This document shows, one piece after another, positions 8,345 to 17,150 of a stretch of DNA of 35,293 nucleotides; within the stretch, counting starts at the first letter, position 1, and each line of letters opens with the position of its first letter. Location: IMG/VR virus record IMGVR_UViG_3300047157_000149, positions 1-35,293 of that record, one strand, 5' to 3'. The position numbers were made by a program, and so were the translations under genes. Below the pieces are notes generated by a model. That model searched no databases and was not told the DNA's origin. It worked only from the letters and a program-made list of their open reading frames with translations. Source of the DNA: a virus.

Positions 8345-9166
8345 ATGGCAGAACTATTTGACGAAGAGCAAGGGTCAGAACTGGAACTTCAAGAAGGCGA
8401 AACTCTTGGCAATTTACAGGAGGACAACCCCGCAGATTATGAGTCTGTAGAGGAACCCCCTGTTGAACAAGAACAGCCCACTGAAGAGAACCCAGATAGA
8501 TTTAGCGGTAAGTCACATGATGAACTATTGGAGATGGTGCGCGAGCAGGATCGACGAATAGGCCAACAAGGAAACGAGTTGGGCAACATGAGACAGACCT
8601 TTGAAGCTATGACTCGCGTTCAGTCTGTTCCAGCACAACCGGAACCACAGCCTGTCCAAGAAGAAGCAGACTTTTTTGTTGATCCACAGAGGGCAGTTGA
8701 CTCTAGGATTGATAATCATCCTGCTTTGCGGCAAGCCCAAGAGATGGCGAAGCAATTGCAATACGCGCAATCGTTAGCCTCTCTGAAGCAACGTCACCCT
8801 GACTTAGAGCAGGTTGTTGGGAGCGATGGATTCAAGCAATGGGTGGAATCTAGCCCAGCAAGGATCAAACGCTTTCAATCAGCCGATCAAAGTGGGGATA
8901 TTGATGAAGCAGATGATCTGATTAGCACCTTTAAACAGCTAGCTCAGACCGTTAACACTGCTAAAGCCGCAGAAAAACAGGCTACCAAGAAGGCCGTGAG
9001 AGCCGCCGCTGTTGGTGGAACTCGTGGCAATCCAGACGCGGCATCGTCAAAGCGGATCTACCGCCGTGCCGACATCATTGCGCTCCATCAAGAAGACGAA
9101 GCCCGATATATGGCGCTACAGCCAGAGTTAATGCTGGCATACGCCGAGGGTCGAGTCCGTGATTGA
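8345..9166 (+). CDS. Scaffolding (capsid assembly) protein
   Basis: A 273-residue, very acidic and glutamine-rich protein directly before the major capsid gene, the standard position for the internal scaffold that templates procapsid assembly and then leaves. The N-terminal 70 residues are disordered and Glu-rich. The middle is helical coiled coil (QEMAKQLQYAQSLASLKQRH). The C-terminus turns basic and ends with a segment of type RRADIIALHQEDEARYMAL followed by AYAEGRVRD, a signature seen at the C-terminus of many podovirus scaffolds, where it binds the coat protein. The start has GGAGA at a good distance. Confidence 0.82.
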   Translation: MAELFDEEQGSELELQEGETLGNLQEDNPADYESVEEPPVEQEQPTEENPDRFSGKSHDELLEMVREQDRRIGQQGNELGNMRQTFEAMTRVQSVPAQPEPQPVQEEADFFVDPQRAVDSRIDNHPALRQAQEMAKQLQYAQSLASLKQRHPDLEQVVGSDGFKQWVESSPARIKRFQSADQSGDIDEADDLISTFKQLAQTVNTAKAAEKQATKKAVRAAAVGGTRGNPDAASSKRIYRRADIIALHQEDEARYMALQPELMLAYAEGRVRD

Positions 9167-9203
9167 GTTAGCAATATACTTACTACCTTAAAGGAGAGTC
9201 ATA

Positions 9204-10097
9204 ATGGCTTTAGATGGAACATACGCTACTGGTTCAAGCGTAAATAACACGAACCACGCAACATTCATTCCGAAGTTATGGAGTGATGAGATCATTTCCG
9301 AGTACGAGAAGTCCTTGGTAATGAAGCCACTCGTTAAGTCGCTGAAGATGGCTGGCAAAAAGGGAGATACTATTAATATCCCTATGCCACTGCGCGGATC
9401 GGCTAATCAGAAGGTAACAGAGACTCAGGTAACACTGGTTGCTGACACTTCTGGTAACAAGCAGATCGTTGTAGATCAGCATTGGGAGTACAGCCGCTTG
9501 ATTGAGGACATTACCTCAGTACAGGCACTGGCTTCTATGCGTAAGTTCTACACGCAGGACGCTGGCTACGCATTAGCAACCAAGGTTGATGCTGACCTGA
9601 TTGCTACTGCTATTGCTAACTTCACTAGTGTAGGCATGGCATCAGATACAGGGCTTGTTGTTCCTGCTGTTGCTGGTTCTGCTGGTGATTTCAACGACCA
9701 AACCTTCCGAGATGCTATTCAACTCTTGGATGATGCAGACGTACCTATGGATAACCGTAAGTTAGTTATCCCACCAGCCGCTCGTAACCAGATCATGGGC
9801 ATTGATCGCTATGTATCTAGTGACTTTGTTAATGGTAAGGGCGTAGTTAACGGCAAGATCGGTGAGCTATACGGCATCAATGTATTTGTCTCTACCAACC
9901 TGCCTGCTAACGGCTCTGGTGAGAAGCCCTGCTTGTTGTTCCACACAGATGCTCTGGTAATTGCTGAGCAGATGGCTGTGCGAACACAGACACAGTACAA
10001 GCAGGAATACCTCGCAGACTTGATGACTGCTGACACTCTCTACGGTGAAGATGTATACCGTGAAGATTCAGGTGTAGTTATCTACGTTGCTGGTTAA
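9204..10097 (+). CDS. Major capsid protein
   Basis: A 297-residue coat protein of the HK97 fold as found in T7-like and other compact podoviruses. The N-terminus ATFIPKLWSDEIISEYEKSL is a recognisable coat-protein pattern, followed by a beta-rich segment (GDTINIPMPLRG), then the helix and domain containing RLIEDITSVQALASMRKF. No N-terminal prohead delta domain is evident, consistent with a separate scaffold gene just upstream. It has a strong AAGGAG ribosome site and is followed by a perfect intrinsic terminator, the arrangement expected for the most abundant virion protein. Exact coat subfamily is not resolved. Confidence 0.88.
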   Translation: MALDGTYATGSSVNNTNHATFIPKLWSDEIISEYEKSLVMKPLVKSLKMAGKKGDTINIPMPLRGSANQKVTETQVTLVADTSGNKQIVVDQHWEYSRLIEDITSVQALASMRKFYTQDAGYALATKVDADLIATAIANFTSVGMASDTGLVVPAVAGSAGDFNDQTFRDAIQLLDDADVPMDNRKLVIPPAARNQIMGIDRYVSSDFVNGKGVVNGKIGELYGINVFVSTNLPANGSGEKPCLLFHTDALVIAEQMAVRTQTQYKQEYLADLMTADTLYGEDVYREDSGVVIYVAG

Positions 10098-10105
10098 GTA
10101 ATACC

Positions 10106-10131
10106 GCCCCTCGAAAGAGGGGCTTTTATTT
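10106..10131 (+). terminator. Rho-independent terminator after the capsid gene
   Basis: GCCCCTC (10106-10112) pairs perfectly with GAGGGGC (10117-10123) around a GAAA tetraloop, followed by TTTTATTT (10124-10131). It lies nine bases after the capsid stop and before the next fibre gene. It probably reduces transcription into the downstream genes so that capsid mRNA is most abundant, and it may stabilise the capsid mRNA 3' end. Confidence 0.92.
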
Positions 10132-10142
10132 AGGACTGAGAC

Positions 10143-11921
10143 ATGGCTTACGACTACGATCCAGAAGATAAGTTCGGTTACAAGGACACGCTACCGGAAA
10201 GTCACCCTGAAAAGGTGATAACTGGCGTAGAGTTTGATGAAGAATTTAAAAAGATTGAGCAGGCTGTACAGGGCTTGCAAGACACCCTTGATGGAAAGCT
10301 GGATGTAATTACTGCTGGCTTGGTAATGGGTGGCACTTACAGCTTAGTGAGCAACATAGTTGTTCGCTCTCTTAAACCTGAGCTAACAGAAGGACAGCCT
10401 TTGCCAACACCGGCAGATTGTCCTGACACATTTCTTATCTGTATTGATGACGGCCCTTTTGAGGGCGAGGATTTAGTCCGATCTGATTGGATAGTCTCCT
10501 CTGAGCTTGAAGGTGCTTGGATACCTCTGGCTTACGCAAGACAAAAGACAGCGCCCGGAGACCCCGGAGCAGACGGAGAGGACGGCAAGGGCTGGACTTC
10601 CGGTAATTACAACCCCTCAAACGGCGTGGTGACCTTCTTATCTAATGATGGGCTAGGGTTTAACACTGATGATATACGCGGTGATGATGGCGATGATGGA
10701 GACAATGGAGAGAACGGCCCCGGCTGGACAGGTGGATCTTACAGTGATCAAACTGGCGTTGTTACCTTTACCTCAGATGACGGGCTAGGCTTTGCTACTG
10801 GTGATTTAAGAGGAGCAAACGGAACAAACGGCAATCACGGGATTAATGGTAAGGGCTGGACATCTGGCTCATACGATGAGCTTACTGGAATAGTCACGTT
10901 TACCAGTGATGACGGCCTTGAGTTCGCTACTTCTGACCTTAGAGGGGAAGATGGAAAGAATGGCACAAGTGCTTCTGGCACTGTCAATAGCGTTAACGGT
11001 AACTTCCCTGATCCTGATGGTGCGGTGTCACTTAATGCACTAGACGTTGGGGCTATAAGTCAGGAGACAGACCCAACAGTTCCAGCTTATGTAAAAGCAA
11101 TATCCCAAGCAGACATAACTAGATGGGACTCTGCTGGCGGCAGTGACTTTAGTGGCAACTACAATGACCTAACCAACAAGCCTACCATCCCAACTTACAC
11201 TAGCCAGTTAAGCAACAACTCAGGTTATATCACCACAGCTAACCTAGCTGGTTATTCAACTACAAGCCACAACCACAACGGCGTATACGCCCCTGCAAGC
11301 CACACACACTCATATCAAGCTGTCGGTTACTCATATAGTAAAGCTGAGAGTGACGCAAAGTATCAAGCGAAGGGGGGAGGTGGTGGAACCTCTGATCCCC
11401 TTGCACTCCAAAACGGTATTTCATTGGCGAGAGGTCAAGCGCAAGGCACAGAATACTTGACAAGAAATGTCCTTGAGATGATGTCAACTACCGGTGCTTT
11501 GCCAAATCACACAGGCTTTCTACTGGAATGCAGTATGGCTGGTGGATGGGGAGGACAGGCGGCTCTCTTTCGCATGGGTAATAACTGGGGTAAATACAAC
11601 ACTTCCCCTGCTCTCACTGTCAAAGAAGAAGGTTGCTATGCCCTCGACTTCCTTGCTACTTCAGATATAAAGCTGAAGGAAGATATTGTTACTGCAAAGT
11701 CAGATGTTATTAAGCAATTGCAGGGAAGGGAATGGAACTGGAAAGATGGTGGCAATAAAGGATCTGGTGTTATTGCCCAAGAGTTAGAGAAGGTTCTACC
11801 TCACCTAGTAACAGAGCAGGATGGCACGAAGCACGTTACTTATAGTGGCTTAACTGCTTACTTGATAGAGGCCGTTAAAGAGTTATCTGCAAGAGTTGAA
11901 GAGCTAGAGGGGGCAAAGTAA
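10143..11921 (+). CDS. Tail fibre or spike with S74 self-cleaving chaperone
   Basis: A 592-residue fibre. Residues about 149-270 hold three copies of a roughly 44-residue unit of type GxGWTxGxY then VTFTSDDGLGFATxDLRG, each joined by short collagen-like Gly-X-Y stretches. A histidine-rich segment near 375-395 (SHNHNGVYAPASHTHSY) resembles metal-binding HxH repeats of phage fibres. From about residue 507 (SDIKLKEDI) to the end is an intramolecular chaperone of peptidase family S74. This has the Ser-Lys motif at its N-edge, the central VIAQELEKVLP, and a C-terminal helical coiled coil. In this family the chaperone trimerises the fibre and then cuts itself off before the serine. Host recognition is the likely role. 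Confidence 0.82.
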   Translation: MAYDYDPEDKFGYKDTLPESHPEKVITGVEFDEEFKKIEQAVQGLQDTLDGKLDVITAGLVMGGTYSLVSNIVVRSLKPELTEGQPLPTPADCPDTFLICIDDGPFEGEDLVRSDWIVSSELEGAWIPLAYARQKTAPGDPGADGEDGKGWTSGNYNPSNGVVTFLSNDGLGFNTDDIRGDDGDDGDNGENGPGWTGGSYSDQTGVVTFTSDDGLGFATGDLRGANGTNGNHGINGKGWTSGSYDELTGIVTFTSDDGLEFATSDLRGEDGKNGTSASGTVNSVNGNFPDPDGAVSLNALDVGAISQETDPTVPAYVKAISQADITRWDSAGGSDFSGNYNDLTNKPTIPTYTSQLSNNSGYITTANLAGYSTTSHNHNGVYAPASHTHSYQAVGYSYSKAESDAKYQAKGGGGGTSDPLALQNGISLARGQAQGTEYLTRNVLEMMSTTGALPNHTGFLLECSMAGGWGGQAALFRMGNNWGKYNTSPALTVKEEGCYALDFLATSDIKLKEDIVTAKSDVIKQLQGREWNWKDGGNKGSGVIAQELEKVLPHLVTEQDGTKHVTYSGLTAYLIEAVKELSARVEELEGAK

Positions 11922-12595
11922 TGGCTGTTTCTACAGGGATAGTTTCTCTTGGGGCAGTCGGTACTGATTTGGGCCTTGGCACTGGCGTGAATCTTAGTTT
12001 GAATCATGTAAGGGCTAGAGTTGCAGGCAAGAAAACCGGCATTATTCAGATGAGTCAGCTAAGAGGCACAGCCACCTCAATGTGCGTCGATCACTACCCT
12101 AGTTGGAATATTAACCCTACTAACGTTATTCAGGGGTTCAAGGAGTATACCAACGGGAAAGACTACAGTATTACCTCGCCAAGCAACGACACTACTAAAG
12201 ACGTAAGGATAGGAGTCACAGGTTATATCAGTGAAACTGATGCCACATGCGAGCTAATGCAAGGTGGTTATTGTGACCGTGGAAGTTACAACCTCACTGG
12301 ACACTTTAAGAGTGACTTTTCTAGTAGCAGTGGAGGATCTCCGTTTTCTGTTTCAGTGGTCTGTAATGCAACTAGCTGGCTTAGAGGGTCGCAAACGCTT
12401 GTCTTTAATCAAACAGAATCCGATCGTAACGGTTTGCTGATAAATCAAAGCTTTAACATACCTGATGGCTACCCTTATTTAACTCTGGTTGTTTATCAGT
12501 TTGTGTATCTACACCCTAACCACCCATACAGAGCTAATTATAACACCCCCTATAAAACTGACTTCACAGACGTAAGAGTAAGGAAAATATCATAA
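11921..12595 (+). CDS. Probable tail-associated structural protein
   Basis: A 224-residue protein starting one base before the end of the S74 fibre stop (TAATG) and ending the same way into the next gene. Residues 41-50 (IIQMSQLRGT) resemble the short motif found near the start of small phage tail or appendage proteins. The rest is predicted beta-rich with four cysteines and many Asn, Ser and Thr. No catalytic motif or signal peptide was seen. Being translationally coupled to the S74 fibre suggests a fibre-tip or adhesion partner. I do not recognise a specific family. Confidence 0.45.
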   Translation: MAVSTGIVSLGAVGTDLGLGTGVNLSLNHVRARVAGKKTGIIQMSQLRGTATSMCVDHYPSWNINPTNVIQGFKEYTNGKDYSITSPSNDTTKDVRIGVTGYISETDATCELMQGGYCDRGSYNLTGHFKSDFSSSSGGSPFSVSVVCNATSWLRGSQTLVFNQTESDRNGLLINQSFNIPDGYPYLTLVVYQFVYLHPNHPYRANYNTPYKTDFTDVRVRKIS

Positions 12596-12870
12596 TGTTT
12601 ATTGCACTAGTCCAAGACCATCAAACCATGATGAGAGCAGTTAGGCTTGATGCTGATAATGAGACTAAGGCTCTGGCAGAGTGTGCAGGTCTAGATGGCA
12701 GTGATGAGGCAGAAATGCTCCGCGTTCATTTTCTTATCACTAAAACTGGAGACATTCAAAGGGTCTACTGCGACAAGGATGGCTTTAAGTTGCACCGATC
12801 TGCTTACAAAGTATTAGGTAAATACACAATTGCCGAAGATTTTAAAGTAGAAGAGGAGGAGGAATTATGA
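12595..12870 (+). CDS. Small acidic protein, unknown function
   Basis: Encodes 91 residues with a predicted mixed alpha/beta fold ending in an acidic tail (FKVEEEEEL). The glutamate codons at its end (GAGGAGGAGGAA) also supply the ribosome site for the following lipoprotein gene, and the two genes overlap by ATGA, so their translation is probably coupled. It sits between a presumed tail protein and a lipoprotein. Such small proteins after fibres are often chaperones or tail-assembly helpers, but nothing in the sequence proves this. Confidence 0.6.
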   Translation: MFIALVQDHQTMMRAVRLDADNETKALAECAGLDGSDEAEMLRVHFLITKTGDIQRVYCDKDGFKLHRSAYKVLGKYTIAEDFKVEEEEEL

Positions 12871-13688
12871 AGCTATTGGTACTGGCTATGACTTTAGCTG
12901 TGACAGGCTGTGCAACATCCAAGGGTAATGACCGTCATGCACAACATGCGGCAGACCAAGTTCGCATTGTAGCTGTTCAGAGAGAGGCAATGGTGCAGGA
13001 AGCCAAAGCTGAAGCAAGCACTCAACTGGCGCTCATGGAAGCCCTTGCACGGGTCGCTGAGGCTAACCCACAGGAAGCCTCAAGTGTGGCCGTAGCGTTG
13101 GCTGTGATAGGAACCAGAGCCTCTCAGCAGGACAAGTCAAATACTCCTGTAATTGGGCTACAGAGACAGAGTAATGAAGCACTGGAATGGACTAAAGCAC
13201 TTGCCCCAACAGTGGGTGGGCTAATAACTGGCGTAGGGATCGCGGCTATCAATGCAGAAACACAAAGGAACGCATCGGATAACAACAGGGAGATCCTATT
13301 GGGGGATCAAACGGCTGACACAAAGATCGTTCAAGCAGTTGCAGGATTGGGTAGTGTTGCGGCGGCTCAAACTGGAATTGAAGTTAGTGGTGATTACTAT
13401 GATATGGAAGATTCGTCTTCTGTTGATAACAGCACAGCTACGTCAACAAGCCAAGATACTACGACTACGACTACGTTCTCTCTTGCAACGACCTTAGATT
13501 ATCAAGGTGAGGGCATGACCCTCAAAGAGTTAATCACTGAATTGAATAACGCTGGTGCCGCCTACTCTATTGACCTAGATGGGGATGGAACACCAGATGT
13601 AGAGGGTGGCTCTGATGCTACCAGTACAGCCAAAGTAGATGTGAGTTGTGCGGTCACGTTTGGCCCAACGCCACCACAGTGTAAATAG
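12867..13688 (+). CDS. Phage lipoprotein with repeat-like C-terminus
   Basis: A 273-residue protein with a signal peptide and lipobox (MKLLVLAMTLAVTGC, cysteine at 15), so it should be lipid-anchored in the host envelope. The mature part begins with an Ala/Glu/Gln helix, then a glycine-alanine hydrophobic segment around 110-125 (APTVGGLITGVGIAA), and ends with a Ser/Thr-rich region and an EF-hand-like IDLDGDGTPDVEG. Size and layout do not match short Rz1 spanins. Alternatives are a superinfection-exclusion lipoprotein or part of an unusual lysis system. It lies in the virion block, overlapped by ATGA with the upstream gene. Confidence 0.68.
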   Translation: MKLLVLAMTLAVTGCATSKGNDRHAQHAADQVRIVAVQREAMVQEAKAEASTQLALMEALARVAEANPQEASSVAVALAVIGTRASQQDKSNTPVIGLQRQSNEALEWTKALAPTVGGLITGVGIAAINAETQRNASDNNREILLGDQTADTKIVQAVAGLGSVAAAQTGIEVSGDYYDMEDSSSVDNSTATSTSQDTTTTTTFSLATTLDYQGEGMTLKELITELNNAGAAYSIDLDGDGTPDVEGGSDATSTAKVDVSCAVTFGPTPPQCK

Positions 13689-13699
13689 GAGACATATAA

Positions 13700-14767
13700 A
13701 TGGGAATGCTTACTCAAGGGCCGTCAGCCGCCTATATAGCAGACAAGTCAGCAAAGTATCCGGGGCAGGGAGTTCCGGGGAATCCTAGACCTAGTGAATA
13801 TCATTGGTGGATGCCGGGCTTTGGCTGGCATTTTATACCCGAGTACGATGAAGGCAATAACCTGAATCAGCAGTATGCGGCCATGACTCCTGTAGAGCTT
13901 GATAAGGCTTTAAGCCAAGGTTACACACATCAGATGAGTGCTGGCGCTCAAGCAATAGCAGATCAATTCGGCACTACCGTTACAACAGGGTCACAGTATG
14001 GTTACACAGCCCAGTATCCTGAGAACCAAGTTACTAGCACTGCTACAGCCGCACCTGCCACACCTGCCACACCTCAGTACACGCTTTCTGACATTAATGC
14101 GCTATACCTCAAGCATTTAGGCAGGAATGGAAATCCAGACAATATGCAGTATTGGCTTGATGACATTCTAATCAATGGGCAGACCATAGAGCAGGTGGAA
14201 GCCAACATCATGCGGAGCGAGGAGTACCTAACCAATCAAGAAAATGCCACCAATACCACCACCACAACCACAACTACGGGCACCACTGAACCAACACTTT
14301 CTGGTTACTACTGGGGGTTAGGCGCAAACAACGGATGGCAGTGGCTAGCTTATTACAGCAATGAAGCGCCACCCTCTGGAGCAATTACATGGGGCACAGA
14401 TACAGATCTTCCTGACGTACCTCCGGGATGGGTAAATCCTAATGCAACTACGGCACCAGTAGAACCAGTAGATCCGGTAGTAGAAGAGCCAACGCTATAC
14501 ACGCCAGATGGCAGTCAGTTTTATCAGGGGATGTTTACTGCTAACGATATGCTGTTTAGAGATGGCGGGACTATAGACAGTAGCTTCTATAACGGTTTGC
14601 GAGCAAACATTTTAGCTGGCTTAGCTCAGACAGCCGCAGACAATGGCAGGACGCAGAACACTGCTGAAGAGATTGCTTTAGCTCAGGGTAACTACAATGG
14701 CTACTCAGCTAGTGGCATGTTAAGCCCATCTGTATCAAACACAGCCAGATCATTAGGGCTGTATTAA
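13700..14767 (+). CDS. DUF4214-containing low-complexity protein
   Basis: A 355-residue protein, Trp- and Tyr-rich at the N-terminus (HWWMPGFGWHFIPEYD) and containing, at about residues 126-175, a DUF4214-like domain: LYLKHLGRNGNPDNMQYW then IMRSEEYL. This domain is common in large secreted and surface proteins. A Thr run follows, then another aromatic segment (GYYWGLGANNGWQW). It has no signal peptide or membrane segment. It follows the lipoprotein by 11 bases with AGGAGA upstream and precedes a related-looking mucin-like gene by one base. A virion surface or adhesion role is the best guess; DUF4214 itself has no fixed biochemical function. Confidence 0.6.
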   Translation: MGMLTQGPSAAYIADKSAKYPGQGVPGNPRPSEYHWWMPGFGWHFIPEYDEGNNLNQQYAAMTPVELDKALSQGYTHQMSAGAQAIADQFGTTVTTGSQYGYTAQYPENQVTSTATAAPATPATPQYTLSDINALYLKHLGRNGNPDNMQYWLDDILINGQTIEQVEANIMRSEEYLTNQENATNTTTTTTTTGTTEPTLSGYYWGLGANNGWQWLAYYSNEAPPSGAITWGTDTDLPDVPPGWVNPNATTAPVEPVDPVVEEPTLYTPDGSQFYQGMFTANDMLFRDGGTIDSSFYNGLRANILAGLAQTAADNGRTQNTAEEIALAQGNYNGYSASGMLSPSVSNTARSLGLY

Positions 14768-14768
14768 T

Positions 14769-17150
14769 ATGAATGCCCTAGCCAATCCATTGACGGCAGA
14801 AAATAGCGGATTGGAAAATCAGCTAACTGCACCTCAAGGTAATCCTCGCCACTGGTATCAGCAAGGTGGTGATGGGAACTGGTACAACTCTAATGGTGAT
14901 CAGGTTTACTACTGGGTGCCACCTTCAGAGACTGATAGCACTATTTCAGGCGGTGGTGACACTCAAGGAATTGGGCAAGACCTTGGTGGCTACTATACAG
15001 AATCAGAGATTGCACAGGCATATAACGCTGATGAGGGCATGGGCTATCTTTCTGAGAAGGTTAGCTGGAATGACTACTGGGGTTTTATATCAGAGCGTCA
15101 AGGAGAGCTTCAAGCAGGCACCTTGGTTGATCCTATACAAGGTGAGTTTGCAAAGATAGCTCACCAGCAGGCACTAGAGAATACAGATCCAGATGCAGAG
15201 ATAGCCAATGATGGCAGAGATGAAGAGATTTATTACGGTCAGGTAGGAGCTAACACTCAGGGTTCTCAGACAGAGCAGATGAGTGCTTGGGTTAGCCAGA
15301 ACTCTGCGTTAATGAACAAGTATGGAATTGAAACATCCTTTCAAAACAATGACGGTGACTACTTTGTTTTTAACGGTAGTAGCTACACAAAAGCGTTTAA
15401 GGTTGATGATGGCTCTGGTCTATATAGTGACTATCTTGGAGTTATTGGCGAGGCTGTAAAAAGCTGGATGATGACAGGTGGCCTTGCCGCTCTTGCTGGT
15501 GGAGCAATGGGAGCTATAAGCGAAGGCATTGGGGCAATTTCTAATGCAGTTGGCTACAACAAAAACTGGCAGGGTTTTATTAGTGGCATTAACAATATGC
15601 CTGCTGGCCTTCAGGAGATCTTAGTAGACCTACCAAAATTTGCGGAAGCCATAGCAGGCGGTACTGTTACATGGGGTGGCCCTACTTCTGCCGCCGCCGC
15701 CGCAGGCGCCGAAGCCGCCGCAGGCGTATTATCTGGCACCAATGTCATAGTTAACTTAGCCAACACAGACCCCACCCTTAATAGCCCATATCAAGGAGAT
15801 GGAGAGGGTGTAGATCCTGATGGGAATCCTGTGTGGAATACCAAAAACCTCCCTTCTATATACAGCATTATTAATGGAGACATTGTTCATACAGAGTCTG
15901 GAACTGTGATGTCTGAAGGAAACTACAGTCCTGACAGAACACAGTATGTGTCCTTTCCTCCTTATGTAGATCCTGACAAGGATGATGAAGATGGTGGTGG
16001 TGCTGAATCGGCTAGTTCTGCTAGCGAGACTGCCGCTACTGCCGCCACTAACAGCACTACTTCCACTACGGCCAGCACAGTAGCTGGATCAAGCGGAGAT
16101 ATTGACAACAGTGGTGGCGATCCAAATACAACTGTACTGACTGACGCAAATGACCCAGACAAGACCAGCCCATATTTAAATGTCCCTGAGATATGGGATG
16201 AGAATCAAGAGTACGGTGATTGGGTAGTGGTCGAAAACACTGATGGCGGTATATGGGGTCAGTCTGGAAGATGGGTTGTTCGCAATACTAGAACCGGCCA
16301 ATGGCAAACAATTGATTGGGATGACAAGACGTTTGATAAGAAGGATGAGGTAGAGCTAGGAGTTAATCCGTGGATAGTGGCCTCTACTGCCAGCACCAAT
16401 ACTGAGACCAGTGGCTCAGAGGTTGATACATCAGCTAGCACTTCAACTACATCAACACCCACAGCAGTCAATCCTCCACCAATACCTAAGCCCGGAGATG
16501 CTTGTGAGCTTGCCGGTGGCGAGATAGGGGTAATAAACCCTGAAGGAATGTGTGTACCTAAAGTTGGCAGTAACAACCTGCCTACCTTTACTGGCACATG
16601 GCAAACCCCTAGCAATACATCTAGCAGTTCATCTAGCAGTTCATCTAGCAGTTCAGCCTCTACTACTGCCAGCACAACGGCTTCTACAACAGCTAGCACT
16701 ACAGCCTCCACCACTGCTACTGGCGGCCCTGTTGCAGGAAACCCATGTCAGCTAACTAATGGGGCTAACGGGGTTACTAATGGCGCTGGTATCTGTGTAG
16801 CTATAGCAGTAGGCGCGGCCTGTGTATTAGCCAATGGTCAGTCTGGAACTTTAGACCCAACTGGACAGTGTGTTGCAAACGGCGCTGATACTAGCGGAAC
16901 TGAGGGTAATGATGGCGTTGATAATGGCGGCAACGGGCCGGGCAGTAACGGTAATAATGGCCCCAGTGATGGCGGTAATGGCGGCCTTCCAAATGGCGGG
17001 ACTAAGAAGCCTGATGCTCGCAAGCCTTACGTTAACAAGTGGACAGGGTTAAATGAGGTAGATCCCGGCCCCGGATATGTTAAGAAGACCAAACAAAACG
17101 CCCCAGCTACTGGCCTATTGAGCGGAACATGGAGAGACTTAGAAAGATGA
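14769..17150 (+). CDS. Large mucin-like protein with Cys repeats
   Basis: A 793-residue low-complexity protein. The N-terminus has the aromatic type NPRHWYQQGGDGNWY seen in its neighbour. A Gly/Ala hydrophobic segment lies at about 233-256 (MMTGGLAALAGGAMGAIS), possibly a membrane or fusion-like helix. After an acidic linker comes a Ser/Ala/Thr tract (near 615-650) resembling mucin or stalk regions. Three copies of a Cys module of type GxxCxLxNGxxGxxNxxGxCV start near 575, 657 and 682, followed by an Asn/Gly-rich C-terminal region. No enzyme motif was found. It ends by ATGA overlap with the tail tube gene, so it is part of the virion operon. A long tail-associated fibre or an ejected protein is possible. 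Confidence 0.55.
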   Translation: MNALANPLTAENSGLENQLTAPQGNPRHWYQQGGDGNWYNSNGDQVYYWVPPSETDSTISGGGDTQGIGQDLGGYYTESEIAQAYNADEGMGYLSEKVSWNDYWGFISERQGELQAGTLVDPIQGEFAKIAHQQALENTDPDAEIANDGRDEEIYYGQVGANTQGSQTEQMSAWVSQNSALMNKYGIETSFQNNDGDYFVFNGSSYTKAFKVDDGSGLYSDYLGVIGEAVKSWMMTGGLAALAGGAMGAISEGIGAISNAVGYNKNWQGFISGINNMPAGLQEILVDLPKFAEAIAGGTVTWGGPTSAAAAAGAEAAAGVLSGTNVIVNLANTDPTLNSPYQGDGEGVDPDGNPVWNTKNLPSIYSIINGDIVHTESGTVMSEGNYSPDRTQYVSFPPYVDPDKDDEDGGGAESASSASETAATAATNSTTSTTASTVAGSSGDIDNSGGDPNTTVLTDANDPDKTSPYLNVPEIWDENQEYGDWVVVENTDGGIWGQSGRWVVRNTRTGQWQTIDWDDKTFDKKDEVELGVNPWIVASTASTNTETSGSEVDTSASTSTTSTPTAVNPPPIPKPGDACELAGGEIGVINPEGMCVPKVGSNNLPTFTGTWQTPSNTSSSSSSSSSSSSASTTASTTASTTASTTASTTATGGPVAGNPCQLTNGANGVTNGAGICVAIAVGAACVLANGQSGTLDPTGQCVANGADTSGTEGNDGVDNGGNGPGSNGNNGPSDGGNGGLPNGGTKKPDARKPYVNKWTGLNEVDPGPGYVKKTKQNAPATGLLSGTWRDLER
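16620..16655 (+). repeat. Three tandem 12-bp repeats in the Ser/Thr tract
   Basis: Three perfect copies of TCTAGCAGTTCA occur at 16620-16631, 16632-16643 and 16644-16655, encoding Ser-Ser-Ser-Ser units. They are followed to about 16720 by degenerate repeats encoding Ala-Ser-Thr-Thr. The exact copies look recent and could change number by slippage, altering stalk length. Confidence 0.85.

Noticed and set aside
16259-16714. Minus-strand open frame of 151 codons with Val/Ala/Leu repeats
   Set aside because: It is the antisense image of the Ser/Thr repeat tract in the mucin-like gene; repeats alone keep it open.
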